Positions 10,486-18,901 of a DNA stretch of 64,000 nt are shown one piece after another. The notes beneath the pieces were generated by a model that was given only the letters and a program-made list of their open reading frames with translations, made no database searches and was not told where the DNA came from. This DNA comes from Pluralibacter sp. UBA7423 (GTDB taxonomy: Bacteria; Pseudomonadota; Gammaproteobacteria; Enterobacterales; Enterobacteriaceae), in the NCBI GenBank assembly GCA_002470465.1, contig DKMD01000018.1, positions 1 through 64,000 of the forward strand, given 5' to 3'. Numbering within the stretch: the stretch's first letter is position 1; each line of letters begins with the position of its first letter. Both the position numbers and the translations under genes were made by a program.

Positions 10486-10516
10486 CTGGCCGACAGGCAC
10501 GTTTCCTGACGGCCAG
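10486..10516. repeat. Hairpin in the gap between the LuxR gene and the fimbrial operon
   Basis: A 12-base inverted repeat with one mismatch (ctggccgacagg / cctgacggccag) and a 7-base loop. It lies 48 bases past the last fimbrial stop in the direction of transcription. No U run follows, so it may be a factor-dependent terminator or an mRNA 3' stabiliser. The remaining gap (10269-10563) holds no gene I can support. Confidence 0.45.
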
Positions 10517-10563
10517 TATTATTCCTCTCAATTCACTATCGGTCGGCCCGAGCCGATGGATTC

Positions 10564-11082
10564 CTACGAGGAAGGCGTCACCATTACCGTGTAGGTACCA
10601 CTATATTTACCCAAAGGATAAGTTTCAGCGCGTTGGGCTGAAACAAACCGTAATTTCACGCCCGGCTCGTTAGCTGGTACGTCAGCCAGGGTAGGGTAAA
10701 CAGGACGGTTGTTGACCGGCGAACTGGTGGTTGAGCCAGTGCCGTTGTCATTGCCGTCCAGGATCCATGCGGTATTAATCACCATTTTATCTTCCCCTGA
10801 CATTAGTGACTTGCCGGGTGGCTCCGTGAGCCTCAGTGATACCGCAGAGGCGTTGCCAATAAACAGAAATTTAGGCGTAATGGCACGCATATATCCAGCC
10901 TGGTTGTCCAGCTTGATGCTGATGTTGCCGTTAGTGACGTCTTTCCCGTCAACGTAAACCCGCACGCTGGTGCTAATTTCGGCTTCGACGTCAATGGTTG
11001 TCGTGACCGGCAGGGCGCTGGCGGTCGTTGCGCTAAGCAGCAGCGCTAAAGCCAGTGAGGTCTTTATTTTACTTCGTTCCAT
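10564..11082 (-). CDS. Alpha-type fimbrial minor pilin (CS1/CblA-like), third pilin of the operon
   Basis: A 172-residue secreted subunit. An N-terminal signal peptide ends near TTASA-LPVTT. The mature part is a paralogue of the major pilin at 15892-16434: both share the early TxIxVxAxI strand, a V(D/P)G or PSGK turn with K(D/P)(V/I)T, and an aliphatic AGYMRAITPKFLF / SGFMEATTPVLKL segment. It is the last gene of the operon, 17 bases after the tip-like gene. A pilin-like gene after the tip gene is not part of the classic four-gene CS1 layout. Its place in the fibre (anchor, terminator or adaptor) is unknown. Confidence 0.75.
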   Translation of the reverse strand: MERSKIKTSLALALLLSATTASALPVTTTIDVEAEISTSVRVYVDGKDVTNGNISIKLDNQAGYMRAITPKFLFIGNASAVSLRLTEPPGKSLMSGEDKMVINTAWILDGNDNGTGSTTSSPVNNRPVYPTLADVPANEPGVKLRFVSAQRAETYPLGKYSGTYTVMVTPSS

Positions 11083-11099
11083 ATCTTTACCTTTCCTTA

Positions 11100-12017
11100 T
11101 TAAGACGTTGGCGTAATCACTGCCGTTAGCGTATCGGTTAATCGGGTACCGGCAGCCAGCCCGCTAATATCTTTACCTGACAGAGAGAAATTCAGGCCGA
11201 CTATGCTTGCCGTCGCGCTGCCAGCCGGAATGATTCCGCTGTAAACGGCGCCTGGCGTCATCACGTGGCTGCCTATTTTTATCTGATACGGAACCGAAAT
11301 TTCACCCTGCGTATCCTTCAGCTGAAAACTATTCTCCCGCTGCTGGCGTGATTCAAACGTTAGTTCGTAGGGCAGGGCTGCATCGCCGGCCTCCGGGGTT
11401 TTGTTAATTGTTAGCCTGGCGGCGTAAAGGTTATTTCTTAATACGTTAACTTCACCAAACCTCAGCGCCGGGCGATCGAACGTCGCCTTTACCGCCGGGA
11501 CGCCGCCGCTGAGCGCGGTCAAATCGAGATAAACGGCGTTGGAGGCCATGCCGCCGTTTGTTTCAATAAAATTTACGTATCCCAACAGCACGCGCTGACC
11601 GGCCAGCGCAGCCGGGATGCTGGCCGTCGCAATACGGCCGGTATCTGGCGTGGCTTTCACACCGACCAGCTGACTTTGCGCCGGGGCGTCGAATCGTAAT
11701 GATTCACCGCAGCGGGCGCTGAGCCCCGGCTGGGCTATGCTGCGGATGACCGGTACCAGTGGAATGTGCACAGCAGCAAGCGGCCCACTACCGCTGAGAA
11801 CCCCGTTTTCACAACGCCCCATACCGGCAGGCGTCACCTGTAGCGTAAGGGTTTCATTTTCCGTCTGGTGTCGAACCAGGGCGTCCGGTCCCTGTTCGGC
11901 GCCACCCTGTTGGGTCATTTGCAGTCTGCCGCTGGCGACCGGACGAAACATCCAGTCCCCGGCGTCAGCCGCCCCTACGCTGAGCAACAGCAGCGTTATC
12001 AGCACTGAACGCTTCAT
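11100..12017 (-). CDS. Alpha-type fimbrial tip adhesin / minor subunit (CfaE/CooD/TcfD position)
   Basis: A 305-residue secreted protein with a signal peptide ending near GAADA-GDWMF. Length and position after usher and chaperone fit the two-domain tip subunits of alpha fimbriae: an N-terminal half with paired cysteines (GRCENG, ARCGES) that may bind receptor, and a C-terminal pilin-like half ending in TDTLTAVITPTS. It starts 3 bases after the chaperone stop, so the two are probably translationally coupled. The receptor cannot be predicted. It is somewhat shorter than CfaE, which has about 360 residues. Confidence 0.7.
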   Translation of the reverse strand: MKRSVLITLLLLSVGAADAGDWMFRPVASGRLQMTQQGGAEQGPDALVRHQTENETLTLQVTPAGMGRCENGVLSGSGPLAAVHIPLVPVIRSIAQPGLSARCGESLRFDAPAQSQLVGVKATPDTGRIATASIPAALAGQRVLLGYVNFIETNGGMASNAVYLDLTALSGGVPAVKATFDRPALRFGEVNVLRNNLYAARLTINKTPEAGDAALPYELTFESRQQRENSFQLKDTQGEISVPYQIKIGSHVMTPGAVYSGIIPAGSATASIVGLNFSLSGKDISGLAAGTRLTDTLTAVITPTS

Positions 12018-12020
12018 CGA

Positions 12021-12740
12021 TCACTCCTTTAACCGGCACTGGTCGTAAACATAGGTTTTTTTATCCATTTCAAACGCCAGCTGGCGATTGACTGTCAGGC
12101 TACGGGGATAGCCTGGATAGACGTTGAACTGGGCCTTATTTGTGCGGCCATCAATCACCAGGTTATGCATTTCGCTGCGCACATTTCCGGTAGCTGTTAT
12201 CGTCCATTGGTTGTTCTGACAGCGCATCTCAATGCCCTGGGCCCGCTTTCCGTCCGGTAAATAGCGCAGAAGGACGTCATAACCGATAGCGAAGCGGATC
12301 TTATCTTTCTCCAGCGCCTGTTCGGGATAGCTGGGGCGAATACGCAGGCGGTAAACTCGCTCATGGTCGACCGGCTTTAACGGCAGCAGGCGCACCTTCC
12401 TTTCTTCGCCGTAGGGAATAACCAGCCGGGTTGGAGAGAACATGAGCGCAGGCTCTTTTTTACCGAGCTCTTTCTCAAATATTTCTTTGTCGGCGCCGGG
12501 GTTTTTAATTTCATAAAGCTCCAGCGTGACAAATTCATACTGGCGGGTTTCAGCCTTATCCGGATTAACGCTGTCCTGCGCCTGAAACATTGATTTCACC
12601 GTGACGAAGTTGTCGCGCGGGGTTTCACTTTTCACCTCTTTCACGATAGGAAAAACTTCAATTGCCTGCACCAGCGGAGTGGCACCGGCCAGGGTTAATC
12701 CCAGCATTAACGGCGCTAAATTGATATTATTTAACTTCAC
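12021..12740 (-). CDS. Alpha-type fimbrial periplasmic chaperone (CfaA/TcfA-like)
   Basis: A 239-residue periplasmic chaperone that folds pilins and delivers them to the usher. I place the start at the GTG at 12740: it follows a gagg ribosome-binding site, overlaps the last 14 bases of the usher gene, and gives a good signal peptide (VKLNNINLAPLMLGLTLAG, cleavage near VQA-IEVFP). Without it the frame runs 30 codons into the usher. Chaperone features include FSPTRLVIPYGEERKVRLLP, the beta-strand G1 region that binds subunits, and VYRLRIRP. Two C-terminal cysteines (EMRCQNN and YDQCRLKE) may form a disulfide. Confidence 0.8.
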   Translation of the reverse strand: MKLNNINLAPLMLGLTLAGATPLVQAIEVFPIVKEVKSETPRDNFVTVKSMFQAQDSVNPDKAETRQYEFVTLELYEIKNPGADKEIFEKELGKKEPALMFSPTRLVIPYGEERKVRLLPLKPVDHERVYRLRIRPSYPEQALEKDKIRFAIGYDVLLRYLPDGKRAQGIEMRCQNNQWTITATGNVRSEMHNLVIDGRTNKAQFNVYPGYPRSLTVNRQLAFEMDKKTYVYDQCRLKE

Positions 12741-15297
12741 ATTCAACCTCACGAATTTGCATAACGCCCTGCGTTTGCCTGATATTGCCGTCGAGCAGCG
12801 GACAAACATATTTATTGCCGTCTTTTTCAACCGACAGCGTGGTTAATTTACTTTTTATATCTAAGGTAAAATCGCCGACAAAAAGGCCTTCATCATCGGT
12901 CACGGCGTTGCCGCCGACGACCCGGGCGTGGGTCAGCGGTGTGCCCTGGTGGTAGATTCGACCGGTGACAGTTTGATTTTTAGTGGCGCCCAGCTTGACG
13001 CTATAAGCCTGGCCCGGCATCACCCAGGTGGAAACTGAGCGGGTAGTCAGGTTATAGAATGCGTTGGTATCGCCGGTATAAACCTGCTCAACCGTTGGCG
13101 CTATTTTCTGATAGGACAGGACTGGCAGGGTTGTTTTATCTCCGCCTTTTACGATAATCGAAGACGCATCGCGGTTGCGTACCTCAAAATACTGATCCTG
13201 CGGCAGCGAGGTGGCGTCGACAATAAGCGCGGCACTGTCATCCATTTTACCGAAGGCGGCATCGCTATCGCCGATCGCGAAGCCGCTGCGCTGCGACAGA
13301 TAGTACTGGCGATAAGGGTTATGACCGTATGACTTATTCAATCCGACGGAGGTATACCCCAATTTATTATCCGCTGTAAGACCCATTCCGCTGGTCGTCT
13401 GGCTATCCGGCCCGTTGCCGAGGCTGGCGTTGACTGAATATTTTCCGCCGCGATCAAATTCAGGATTATCTAAATCCAGCGCATAATCAGCGGTATAGAT
13501 ATTGTTGTCGCTGCCTTTATCGCTCAGCTTAGAGCGTAAATAGAGTGACTGATAATGGTTGTAGCTACGCTCGCGCATGCCGAGAGTAAACTGAATGAAC
13601 ACCCGGTTGTCGGTGCTTTCATTGCGCCGATTGTCGATATTCCGGCTGCTGATGTATTCGTTTTTACCGTGATGGTAGCCAAGGTCGACACGCAGGTTCA
13701 GATTGTCGCGGAGGGGGAAATCACGGTTGAGGCTAAGATCCCAGGTTTTATAGTTTGTTTTGTCCCGGCGGCCATAGTCCTGATACAGCGTATTCATGCT
13801 ATAGATGGCGGAGAGCCCGGTATTCCAGGGCAAAAACAGACTGGTGCTGAACTGCAGATAGTTAAAATCGTAGGCCGACACAACACCAAAACGACGGTAG
13901 TCGCTTTCGGAACCCCTGTACCGGTTATCGCGATAGCTCAGGTTAAAGCCCATGTTGTACACGCTTTTGCTGGCGCCCACCTGGTAGCCGTAGCTGCCGT
14001 CGTTGCCAAAAATAGCATCGCTATACAGGCGCTCGGCCAGCCAAAGGTTCAGAGGAATATCGGCGCTGCCGTTGTAATAGAGGTGGTCGTCGTCCATTAA
14101 CACCCCGCCGCCAAAAGAGGTCGCTGAGCGTGTGGTGTAGCCCAGTGTGGCGCTGGCAAGGTTGTTGTTATCGATGGTGTTGACCCGGTCATCGCAGTTG
14201 CTGAAGCAGCGACCGCTGTTTTTGGCGCGTAAATGCCCCTGGCGCTCGTCATAGCGACCCAACTGAATGCTGTACTCAAGATCGCCGGAGCGAAACATGC
14301 CATCGCGCTTGAAGAAGGGTTGAATTTTTTCTTCCCTGCTGCCGTTCGCCAGCTTCAGTACCAGCCTGACGTCATAGCCGCCGCTCGGCCAGCCGCTGGT
14401 ATTCAGCTGTTGCATCCCCGCAGGAAACTGCTGCAGGTCGATCAGTCGCCCGTTGCGGTAAACTTCGACGGTACCGGCCTGCGGCATATAAACGGCAATG
14501 GGTGAAGAAGCGCCCTGAGCCGAACGTAAATAGTTATCGGTCATATAGCCGAGTGAGACGCCGTCAAAGCTCACCGGGTTGAAAAAGCTGTAGGTGAGGG
14601 AGGGGGTACTGTAAGTGAAGTTATCGCTCAGCCGCTGGCGGCCGCCCTTGAAGCGGTTACTGTTGTGCTCCAGATAAAGCGCCAGCTCCTCAAGGTTAAA
14701 ATCAATGTCGTCTGAGTAGCTCCAGATACTGCGAACATAGCTGTTGCCGGTCAGGTTGAGGGTATCGTTGGAGGCAAGGGTAAAGCTATCGCTATAGCTG
14801 TCGGACAAAAAGTTGAAGTTATGGCTATGTACGAATCCCGCTTTATTTTTATTCAGAATATAGGTTCGGTCGTTGTCGTCCGTTGGGGTCTTAAACATTG
14901 TGGAGGGTAACATCAGATGCATTGTCGCATCCGATTCACTAATCCATGCGGTGACTTCCGCATGGTTAAACCCTTGCCTGTTGACGCGCTTTAGCGGACG
15001 AGAAAGATCTTTTAACAGCGCCGCCCGGGTAACGTTAAGCGCAGGCATATCGGCGGCAAGAATTTGCTCCACGACGGTCTGCGGCGAGCTAAGGGTTACG
15101 CTGGTGCGGTCGTACTCCATACTCAGAGAGCCGATAGAGATGTCCTCATAAACAACGTCAAAAATACCGCTCTGGCGTGCGTTAAATATATCTTCAAACC
15201 CGGCGGGCAGCGCCACCTCAGAAGCCTTTACCACAGAAGGCACAAGCGAAATAGCGCATCCCAGGAAAATCGCGCTAAAAGTAAATTTACTGTTCAT
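12727..15297 (-). CDS. Alpha-type fimbrial outer-membrane usher (CfaC/TcfC-like)
   Basis: An 856-residue usher forming the outer-membrane pore through which the fimbria is assembled and exported. A signal peptide (about 25 residues, ending VVKAS) is followed by an N-terminal periplasmic domain, a long beta-barrel region rich in alternating aromatic strands, a plug-like stretch near VEVYRNGRLIDLQQFPAG, and a C-terminal domain with two cysteines (KYVCPLLDG and REVECEVK). The length and C-terminal TxVTGRIYHQGTPL region fit the CS1/Tcf group rather than FimD. It follows the second pilin by 19 bases. Confidence 0.88.
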   Translation of the reverse strand: MNSKFTFSAIFLGCAISLVPSVVKASEVALPAGFEDIFNARQSGIFDVVYEDISIGSLSMEYDRTSVTLSSPQTVVEQILAADMPALNVTRAALLKDLSRPLKRVNRQGFNHAEVTAWISESDATMHLMLPSTMFKTPTDDNDRTYILNKNKAGFVHSHNFNFLSDSYSDSFTLASNDTLNLTGNSYVRSIWSYSDDIDFNLEELALYLEHNSNRFKGGRQRLSDNFTYSTPSLTYSFFNPVSFDGVSLGYMTDNYLRSAQGASSPIAVYMPQAGTVEVYRNGRLIDLQQFPAGMQQLNTSGWPSGGYDVRLVLKLANGSREEKIQPFFKRDGMFRSGDLEYSIQLGRYDERQGHLRAKNSGRCFSNCDDRVNTIDNNNLASATLGYTTRSATSFGGGVLMDDDHLYYNGSADIPLNLWLAERLYSDAIFGNDGSYGYQVGASKSVYNMGFNLSYRDNRYRGSESDYRRFGVVSAYDFNYLQFSTSLFLPWNTGLSAIYSMNTLYQDYGRRDKTNYKTWDLSLNRDFPLRDNLNLRVDLGYHHGKNEYISSRNIDNRRNESTDNRVFIQFTLGMRERSYNHYQSLYLRSKLSDKGSDNNIYTADYALDLDNPEFDRGGKYSVNASLGNGPDSQTTSGMGLTADNKLGYTSVGLNKSYGHNPYRQYYLSQRSGFAIGDSDAAFGKMDDSAALIVDATSLPQDQYFEVRNRDASSIIVKGGDKTTLPVLSYQKIAPTVEQVYTGDTNAFYNLTTRSVSTWVMPGQAYSVKLGATKNQTVTGRIYHQGTPLTHARVVGGNAVTDDEGLFVGDFTLDIKSKLTTLSVEKDGNKYVCPLLDGNIRQTQGVMQIREVECEVK

Positions 15298-15316
15298 GCG
15301 TCCCTGCTTTTTTTAT

Positions 15317-15835
15317 TTAAAGATTAGACTTAACTAACAGCGTGAAAGAATTGGCATAGGTATCCTGGCTGTAGTTACCCGCTAATAATTCTGATTTAAA
15401 GTGAATTTTGAATCCTTTGGCGACGGTTGCCTCAGTGATATTTTTGAGTACCGGTACCTGGAGCGGCTGTAGCGCACTGGAAGGAGTATTATTAAAAATA
15501 AACTCTCCAGATAAATTAATTTGCCGATCGGCTCCGCTGGTGGAATAGAGAACAAAGCTGCTGTCGGCAAAAACGATTTCAGCCTGTTCGACGTTGCCAA
15601 CCACATAGAATAGATCAGAAACTCTTTCAAAGTGTTGAGACAGCCCGTTAATCGGCAGCGGAAAATTAATGCTACTACCCGCCACAGGAGCGTCATGATA
15701 ATAGACGACAACGCGAGCAACCGATTCGGCTGCTACCTCCAGGCTAATCTGAGGGCCACCCGCTGCCTGCGCCGGGCCGCACAGGGGCAGCACCAGAGTG
15801 AGTAGGGCAAGAGCCGCGTATTTTATTTTCATCAT
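15317..15835 (-). CDS. Alpha-type fimbrial second pilin subunit
   Basis: A 172-residue secreted protein using the ATG at 15835, preceded by ggat; a GTG four codons upstream is also in frame. The signal peptide MMKIKYAALALLTLVLPLCG ends near AQAAG. The mature part keeps the CS1-like pattern (ISLEVAAESVARVVVYYHDA, YFVVGNVEQAEIVFAD-type mid segment, C-terminal SFTLLVKSNL) but is divergent from the major pilin. It lies between the major pilin and the usher. A minor subunit or adaptor role is likely; nothing in the sequence fixes which. Confidence 0.65.
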   Translation of the reverse strand: MMKIKYAALALLTLVLPLCGPAQAAGGPQISLEVAAESVARVVVYYHDAPVAGSSINFPLPINGLSQHFERVSDLFYVVGNVEQAEIVFADSSFVLYSTSGADRQINLSGEFIFNNTPSSALQPLQVPVLKNITEATVAKGFKIHFKSELLAGNYSQDTYANSFTLLVKSNL

Positions 15836-15891
15836 AAGGATCCACACAGGGCCAGTGATGAATACTGGCCCTGGACTTTAATTAAAAAGAA

Positions 15892-16434
15892 TTACGGCTT
15901 AGCGTTAACGTTCGCGTAGACAACGCCGGTGTAGTTACCCTGACCGAGGTCGGTGTAAGCCTTGTCGGAAACGAAGTTAAATTTGATTGGCAGTTCGCCG
16001 TGGGTGCCGTTAGCAACCAGGCTGTAGTCCTGAGTTGCACCGGAGGTTGCAAACTGCTTGCTGCCGGCAGAAGAGATGGCGTTGATTTTGTATGTCATGT
16101 CGTTCAGGGTGCCGCCTTCGGTGCTGTACAGAGTGAAGTTACTGCCGGTGGCAGACTGGCTGTCATCCATGATCAGGGTAACTTCCAGCTTGTTTACGTC
16201 GTTATTCCACAGCTTCAGTACCGGAGTGGTTGCTTCCATAAAGCCAGAGGCTGCCGGAGTCAGTACTACATCCAGATCGGTGATAGGCTTACCACTTGGA
16301 TCGGTAATGTGGGCGCTGTCCGGTACGTTAGCGCTGACGTTGATTTTGGTATCATAGCTTGCTGGCGTATCAGCCAGAGCGGAAGCGGAAAGGAACAGAC
16401 CAGCCAAAACAGAAACAGCTACTTTAGTTTTCAT
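15892..16434 (-). CDS. Alpha-type fimbrial major pilin (CS1/CblA/TcfB-like)
   Basis: A 180-residue secreted pilin, first in the operon and so probably the most abundant subunit. The signal peptide MKTKVAVSVLAGLFLSASAL is cleaved near ALA-DTPAS. The mature sequence has the alpha-fimbrial layout: KINVSANVPDSAHITDPSGK, then the conserved TPVLKLWNNDV segment, and a C-terminal GNYTGVVYANVNAKP strand suited to donor-strand exchange. It has no cysteines, unlike FimA-type pilins but like CS1 and cable pilins. A leader hairpin lies just upstream. Confidence 0.85.
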   Translation of the reverse strand: MKTKVAVSVLAGLFLSASALADTPASYDTKINVSANVPDSAHITDPSGKPITDLDVVLTPAASGFMEATTPVLKLWNNDVNKLEVTLIMDDSQSATGSNFTLYSTEGGTLNDMTYKINAISSAGSKQFATSGATQDYSLVANGTHGELPIKFNFVSDKAYTDLGQGNYTGVVYANVNAKP

Positions 16435-16482
16435 TAAGTATCAATCCTATGATAATTGCGTTAAAAATTTCCATACGCGCCG

Positions 16483-16505
16483 ATAAGCGGTATATACCCG
16501 CTTAT
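16483..16505 (-). promoter_or_regulatory. Leader hairpin upstream of the major alpha pilin
   Basis: A perfect 8-base inverted repeat (ataagcgg / ccgcttat) with a 7-base loop lies about 50 bases upstream of the pilin ATG. No adjacent U run is seen, so an operator or a 5' UTR stem that stabilises mRNA is as likely as a terminator for tadG. The 209-base gap between tadG and the pilin must hold the fimbrial promoter. Confidence 0.4.
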
Positions 16506-16643
16506 TCTTATTCGGCAGCGCCGCGCTACATGAGAGGGTAGCGGCGGAGAAAAGAGTAACGATCGTGACCTAAGGAATCCTCAGCATTACCCTTATAAAT
16601 TCTGATTAATTAGTCTCATTTGTATAATGAGATTGACGAGATA

Positions 16644-17966
16644 CTAGTAATCCTTAAGCGTATTGTGGCCCACCTCTTCATATACCGCCCGGGTCATAGC
16701 ATCTTCAAACTCCTGGTAATTTTGTGCCGTATAGAAGTTGTTAGCGCCGACGCATTTTTCCCAGTCGGAGGTAGGATTGTATTTCAACGCAATAAAAGCA
16801 ATTTTCCCTACCGAATAGGGAGTCGTCAGTACGCTGCGAATTTTTTCACACAGCCCTGTGTTGAGTAGCTTCTCAGTAATTCCTTCATTTAATATGGGCC
16901 AGTCCTGTCCGTCTGAGACGATGACCAGCACCTTTCGTGAAGCCGTACCTTTTGCCAGAACCTGAGTGCCCTCCAGCATACCCGAGCTAACCAGCGTGCG
17001 ATCGCTGGCTGACATATTAATGATGGTGTTCTCAAGATAATCAGGATCAGCGGTCAGAGGAATAGTTTGTGCCTGAGTCATAGTCAGTTTTTCTTCTTCT
17101 GATTCAGGGCTATGAAATGAAAGGCAGAGGAGTTCGGGAATATTTGCAACATTAATACGAATATCATTAACCTGATTTGGAATGGCGTCGATAGTACGCT
17201 GATAGTCTATATAGTTATACAACTCTCGAATGTTCCCCTCGCTATTTTTGCCAAATACGTCAGGCGGTAGCGGTGAGTTAAGAACAAACTGCGGGGTGCA
17301 CAGGTTCCCTTTTCGCGTCCCCCAGCCGAAGGGGATAAAAGCCACCTTATTATCAATATTATATTCGGCAAGTTGGCGGGCAAGTTTAACTGTAATCTGC
17401 TTGGCGACGTCCATTTTCCATGGTTTAGATTTATCGCCAATTTCTTTATCAATGGACTGACGCATTGAACCTGAAAAATCCACGGCAAAGGCTACGTCAA
17501 TATTGGAGCGGAATTTTCGCGCCGCGCCGTTATCGCCCACCTTGACCTGCTTGTTAAAGGAGGGAAAGTAAGAGGAGGCGAACCATGAGCTTTGCTGAAC
17601 CCTGCTGCTGAGGCGATATTCCACCCAGGCCAGCTTATGGACGCCATCAGCGGATCCGTGCAGCACCCGAATTATCGGCTTATCAATCTTTTCCGCATGA
17701 TTCATATAGGCGTCAAGCCAGCTCATAGAGAGCACATCGTTGCGTGATGCACCCTCGCCGTTGTCCTCGGCGGTCAGCGCCAGCGCCGCCTGCTCCATGG
17801 CATCCGACAGACGCGCTTGCTCCGTGATGTAGCGTGAACCCTCAAGGCCGAGCGCTGCCATACTCAATAAAAAGGCTCCCAGCATCGCCAGGCTTATGGC
17901 AAATGCGCCGCGCCGGTCGCTAATAAACCGACGCAGCGGGGTTAATTGGGGGGAAGGCATAGACAT
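16644..17966 (-). CDS. tadG: TadG-like minor pilin / anchor with von Willebrand factor A domain
   Basis: A 440-residue protein, the last gene of the Tad operon. An N-terminal cytoplasmic stub and hydrophobic helix (FAISLAMLGAFLLSMAALGL, residues 22-41) form the TadE/G-like pilin segment, though the Glu at +5 seen in Flp, TadE and TadF is missing. A VWA domain follows, with the metal-ion site DVAFAVDFSGSMRQS (DxSxS) and VLVIVSDGQDWP later. VWA-bearing TadG proteins are thought to sit at the pilus base or tip. The start overlaps the upstream small gene by 25 bases, indicating translational coupling. Confidence 0.85.
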   Translation of the reverse strand: MSMPSPQLTPLRRFISDRRGAFAISLAMLGAFLLSMAALGLEGSRYITEQARLSDAMEQAALALTAEDNGEGASRNDVLSMSWLDAYMNHAEKIDKPIIRVLHGSADGVHKLAWVEYRLSSRVQQSSWFASSYFPSFNKQVKVGDNGAARKFRSNIDVAFAVDFSGSMRQSIDKEIGDKSKPWKMDVAKQITVKLARQLAEYNIDNKVAFIPFGWGTRKGNLCTPQFVLNSPLPPDVFGKNSEGNIRELYNYIDYQRTIDAIPNQVNDIRINVANIPELLCLSFHSPESEEEKLTMTQAQTIPLTADPDYLENTIINMSASDRTLVSSGMLEGTQVLAKGTASRKVLVIVSDGQDWPILNEGITEKLLNTGLCEKIRSVLTTPYSVGKIAFIALKYNPTSDWEKCVGANNFYTAQNYQEFEDAMTRAVYEEVGHNTLKDY

Positions 17967-18310
17967 AGTTGCTCCTTGTTACTCACCGTGAGGTGATTTC
18001 GAATAGTTCCCTTCGTCTGGCAAAACAGCCAGGGCAGAGGCCCCGGGTGATAGCGCGCAACGGCGCTGCCTCCGGCATCCGGCCTGTAGGTTATCTCTCC
18101 GCTAAACGCCTGGGGTCGGGGGTTAATGTCGTAGACCGTTACCGACAGCGACGCGCGCAGCGTCGGGCTGTAAAAAAGCGCCTGATTGATGTCGGCGAGT
18201 AGCCGGGCCTGGTCGGGCTGCGATGAGTCGATAAACAGCACGGCCTCTGCCGCCGCCCGGGACAGCGGCGGCAGAGCAAGCGCGACAATCAGCAGCAGCG
18301 TTTTCATCAT
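17942..18310 (-). CDS. Small secreted protein of unknown function inside the tad operon
   Basis: A 122-residue protein that I do not recognise. It has a signal peptide (MMKTLLLIVALALPPLSRAA), a short LFIDSSQPDQARLLADINQA helix, a VTVYDINPRPQAF strand region and a PWLFCQTKG segment with one of two cysteines (the other is in QLCLCLPPN). The gene sits between tadF and tadG, abutting tadF directly and overlapping tadG by 25 bases, so it is expressed with the pilus machinery. The gene order flp to tadG in the classical Aggregatibacter locus has no such gene. A periplasmic accessory or redox-active chaperone role is only a guess. Confidence 0.6.
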   Translation of the reverse strand: MMKTLLLIVALALPPLSRAAAEAVLFIDSSQPDQARLLADINQALFYSPTLRASLSVTVYDINPRPQAFSGEITYRPDAGGSAVARYHPGPLPWLFCQTKGTIRNHLTVSNKEQLCLCLPPN

Positions 18311-18901
18311 TCACCGCAGCATGACGACAGCGGAGGAGGCAACCAGAGGCTGCTTGCTGCTACCGCTGATTAACCGGGTGTACCAGCTGTTGGTCGCCAG
18401 ACACAGCGTAACCTGATACAGAGGCACCCAGCGGCCGTAGCTGCCACGCGGCGAAAGGTCCTGAAGCTCACTGATGGATTTCAGCGGCTGGCATCGACTT
18501 TCATCAATCTCGACGTTAGTCATGAAAAAATCATTCTTGCGAACAGGATGCTTCTCGTTATCCGTCAGGTCGACGCGCGGTTCGAAAAACAGCTGCTGTA
18601 CCCGTAATTGCAGGCCATAGTCCTTTGCCGAGGGATTCATGTCCTTGATCATACGGTTTGCCAACTGATAGACATCTCCGATGTCGCTTAAGCTAAGATC
18701 TTCCCGGCGATCGTACAGCTGGATGCGTTCGCGCAGCACGCCAGCAATGGAGTAGGAGAGCCGATCCAGCTTGCCCACCGTAGCCTGGCGCAGCACCAGG
18801 TCAGCCACAAAAAACATAAAGATAAGCAGCACGACGGAAATAATAGAGAACTCCACGGCCACCGAGCCGCGCAGGTCAGTCCATAAACTGCGAACGTTCA
18901 T
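18311..18901 (-). CDS. tadF: TadF-like pseudopilin
   Basis: About 196 residues from the ATG at 18901 (MNVRSLWTDLRG); an ATG four codons upstream is also possible. The prepilin-peptidase site is DLRG followed by SVAVE, with Glu at +5 and then a hydrophobic helix (FSIISVVLLIFMFFVADLVL). This is the TadE/TadF class of pseudopilin, processed by TadV and probably forming a minor pilus or base component. The start overlaps the tadE end. Two cysteines lie in ESRCQPL and VTLCLATNSW. Confidence 0.85.
   Translation of the reverse strand: MNVRSLWTDLRGSVAVEFSIISVVLLIFMFFVADLVLRQATVGKLDRLSYSIAGVLRERIQLYDRREDLSLSDIGDVYQLANRMIKDMNPSAKDYGLQLRVQQLFFEPRVDLTDNEKHPVRKNDFFMTNVEIDESRCQPLKSISELQDLSPRGSYGRWVPLYQVTLCLATNSWYTRLISGSSKQPLVASSAVVMLR

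Noticed and set aside
13555..14100. 181-codon frame antisense to the alpha usher
   Set aside because: It is a shadow of the usher codons, with low-complexity Val/Ala content and no ribosome-binding site.
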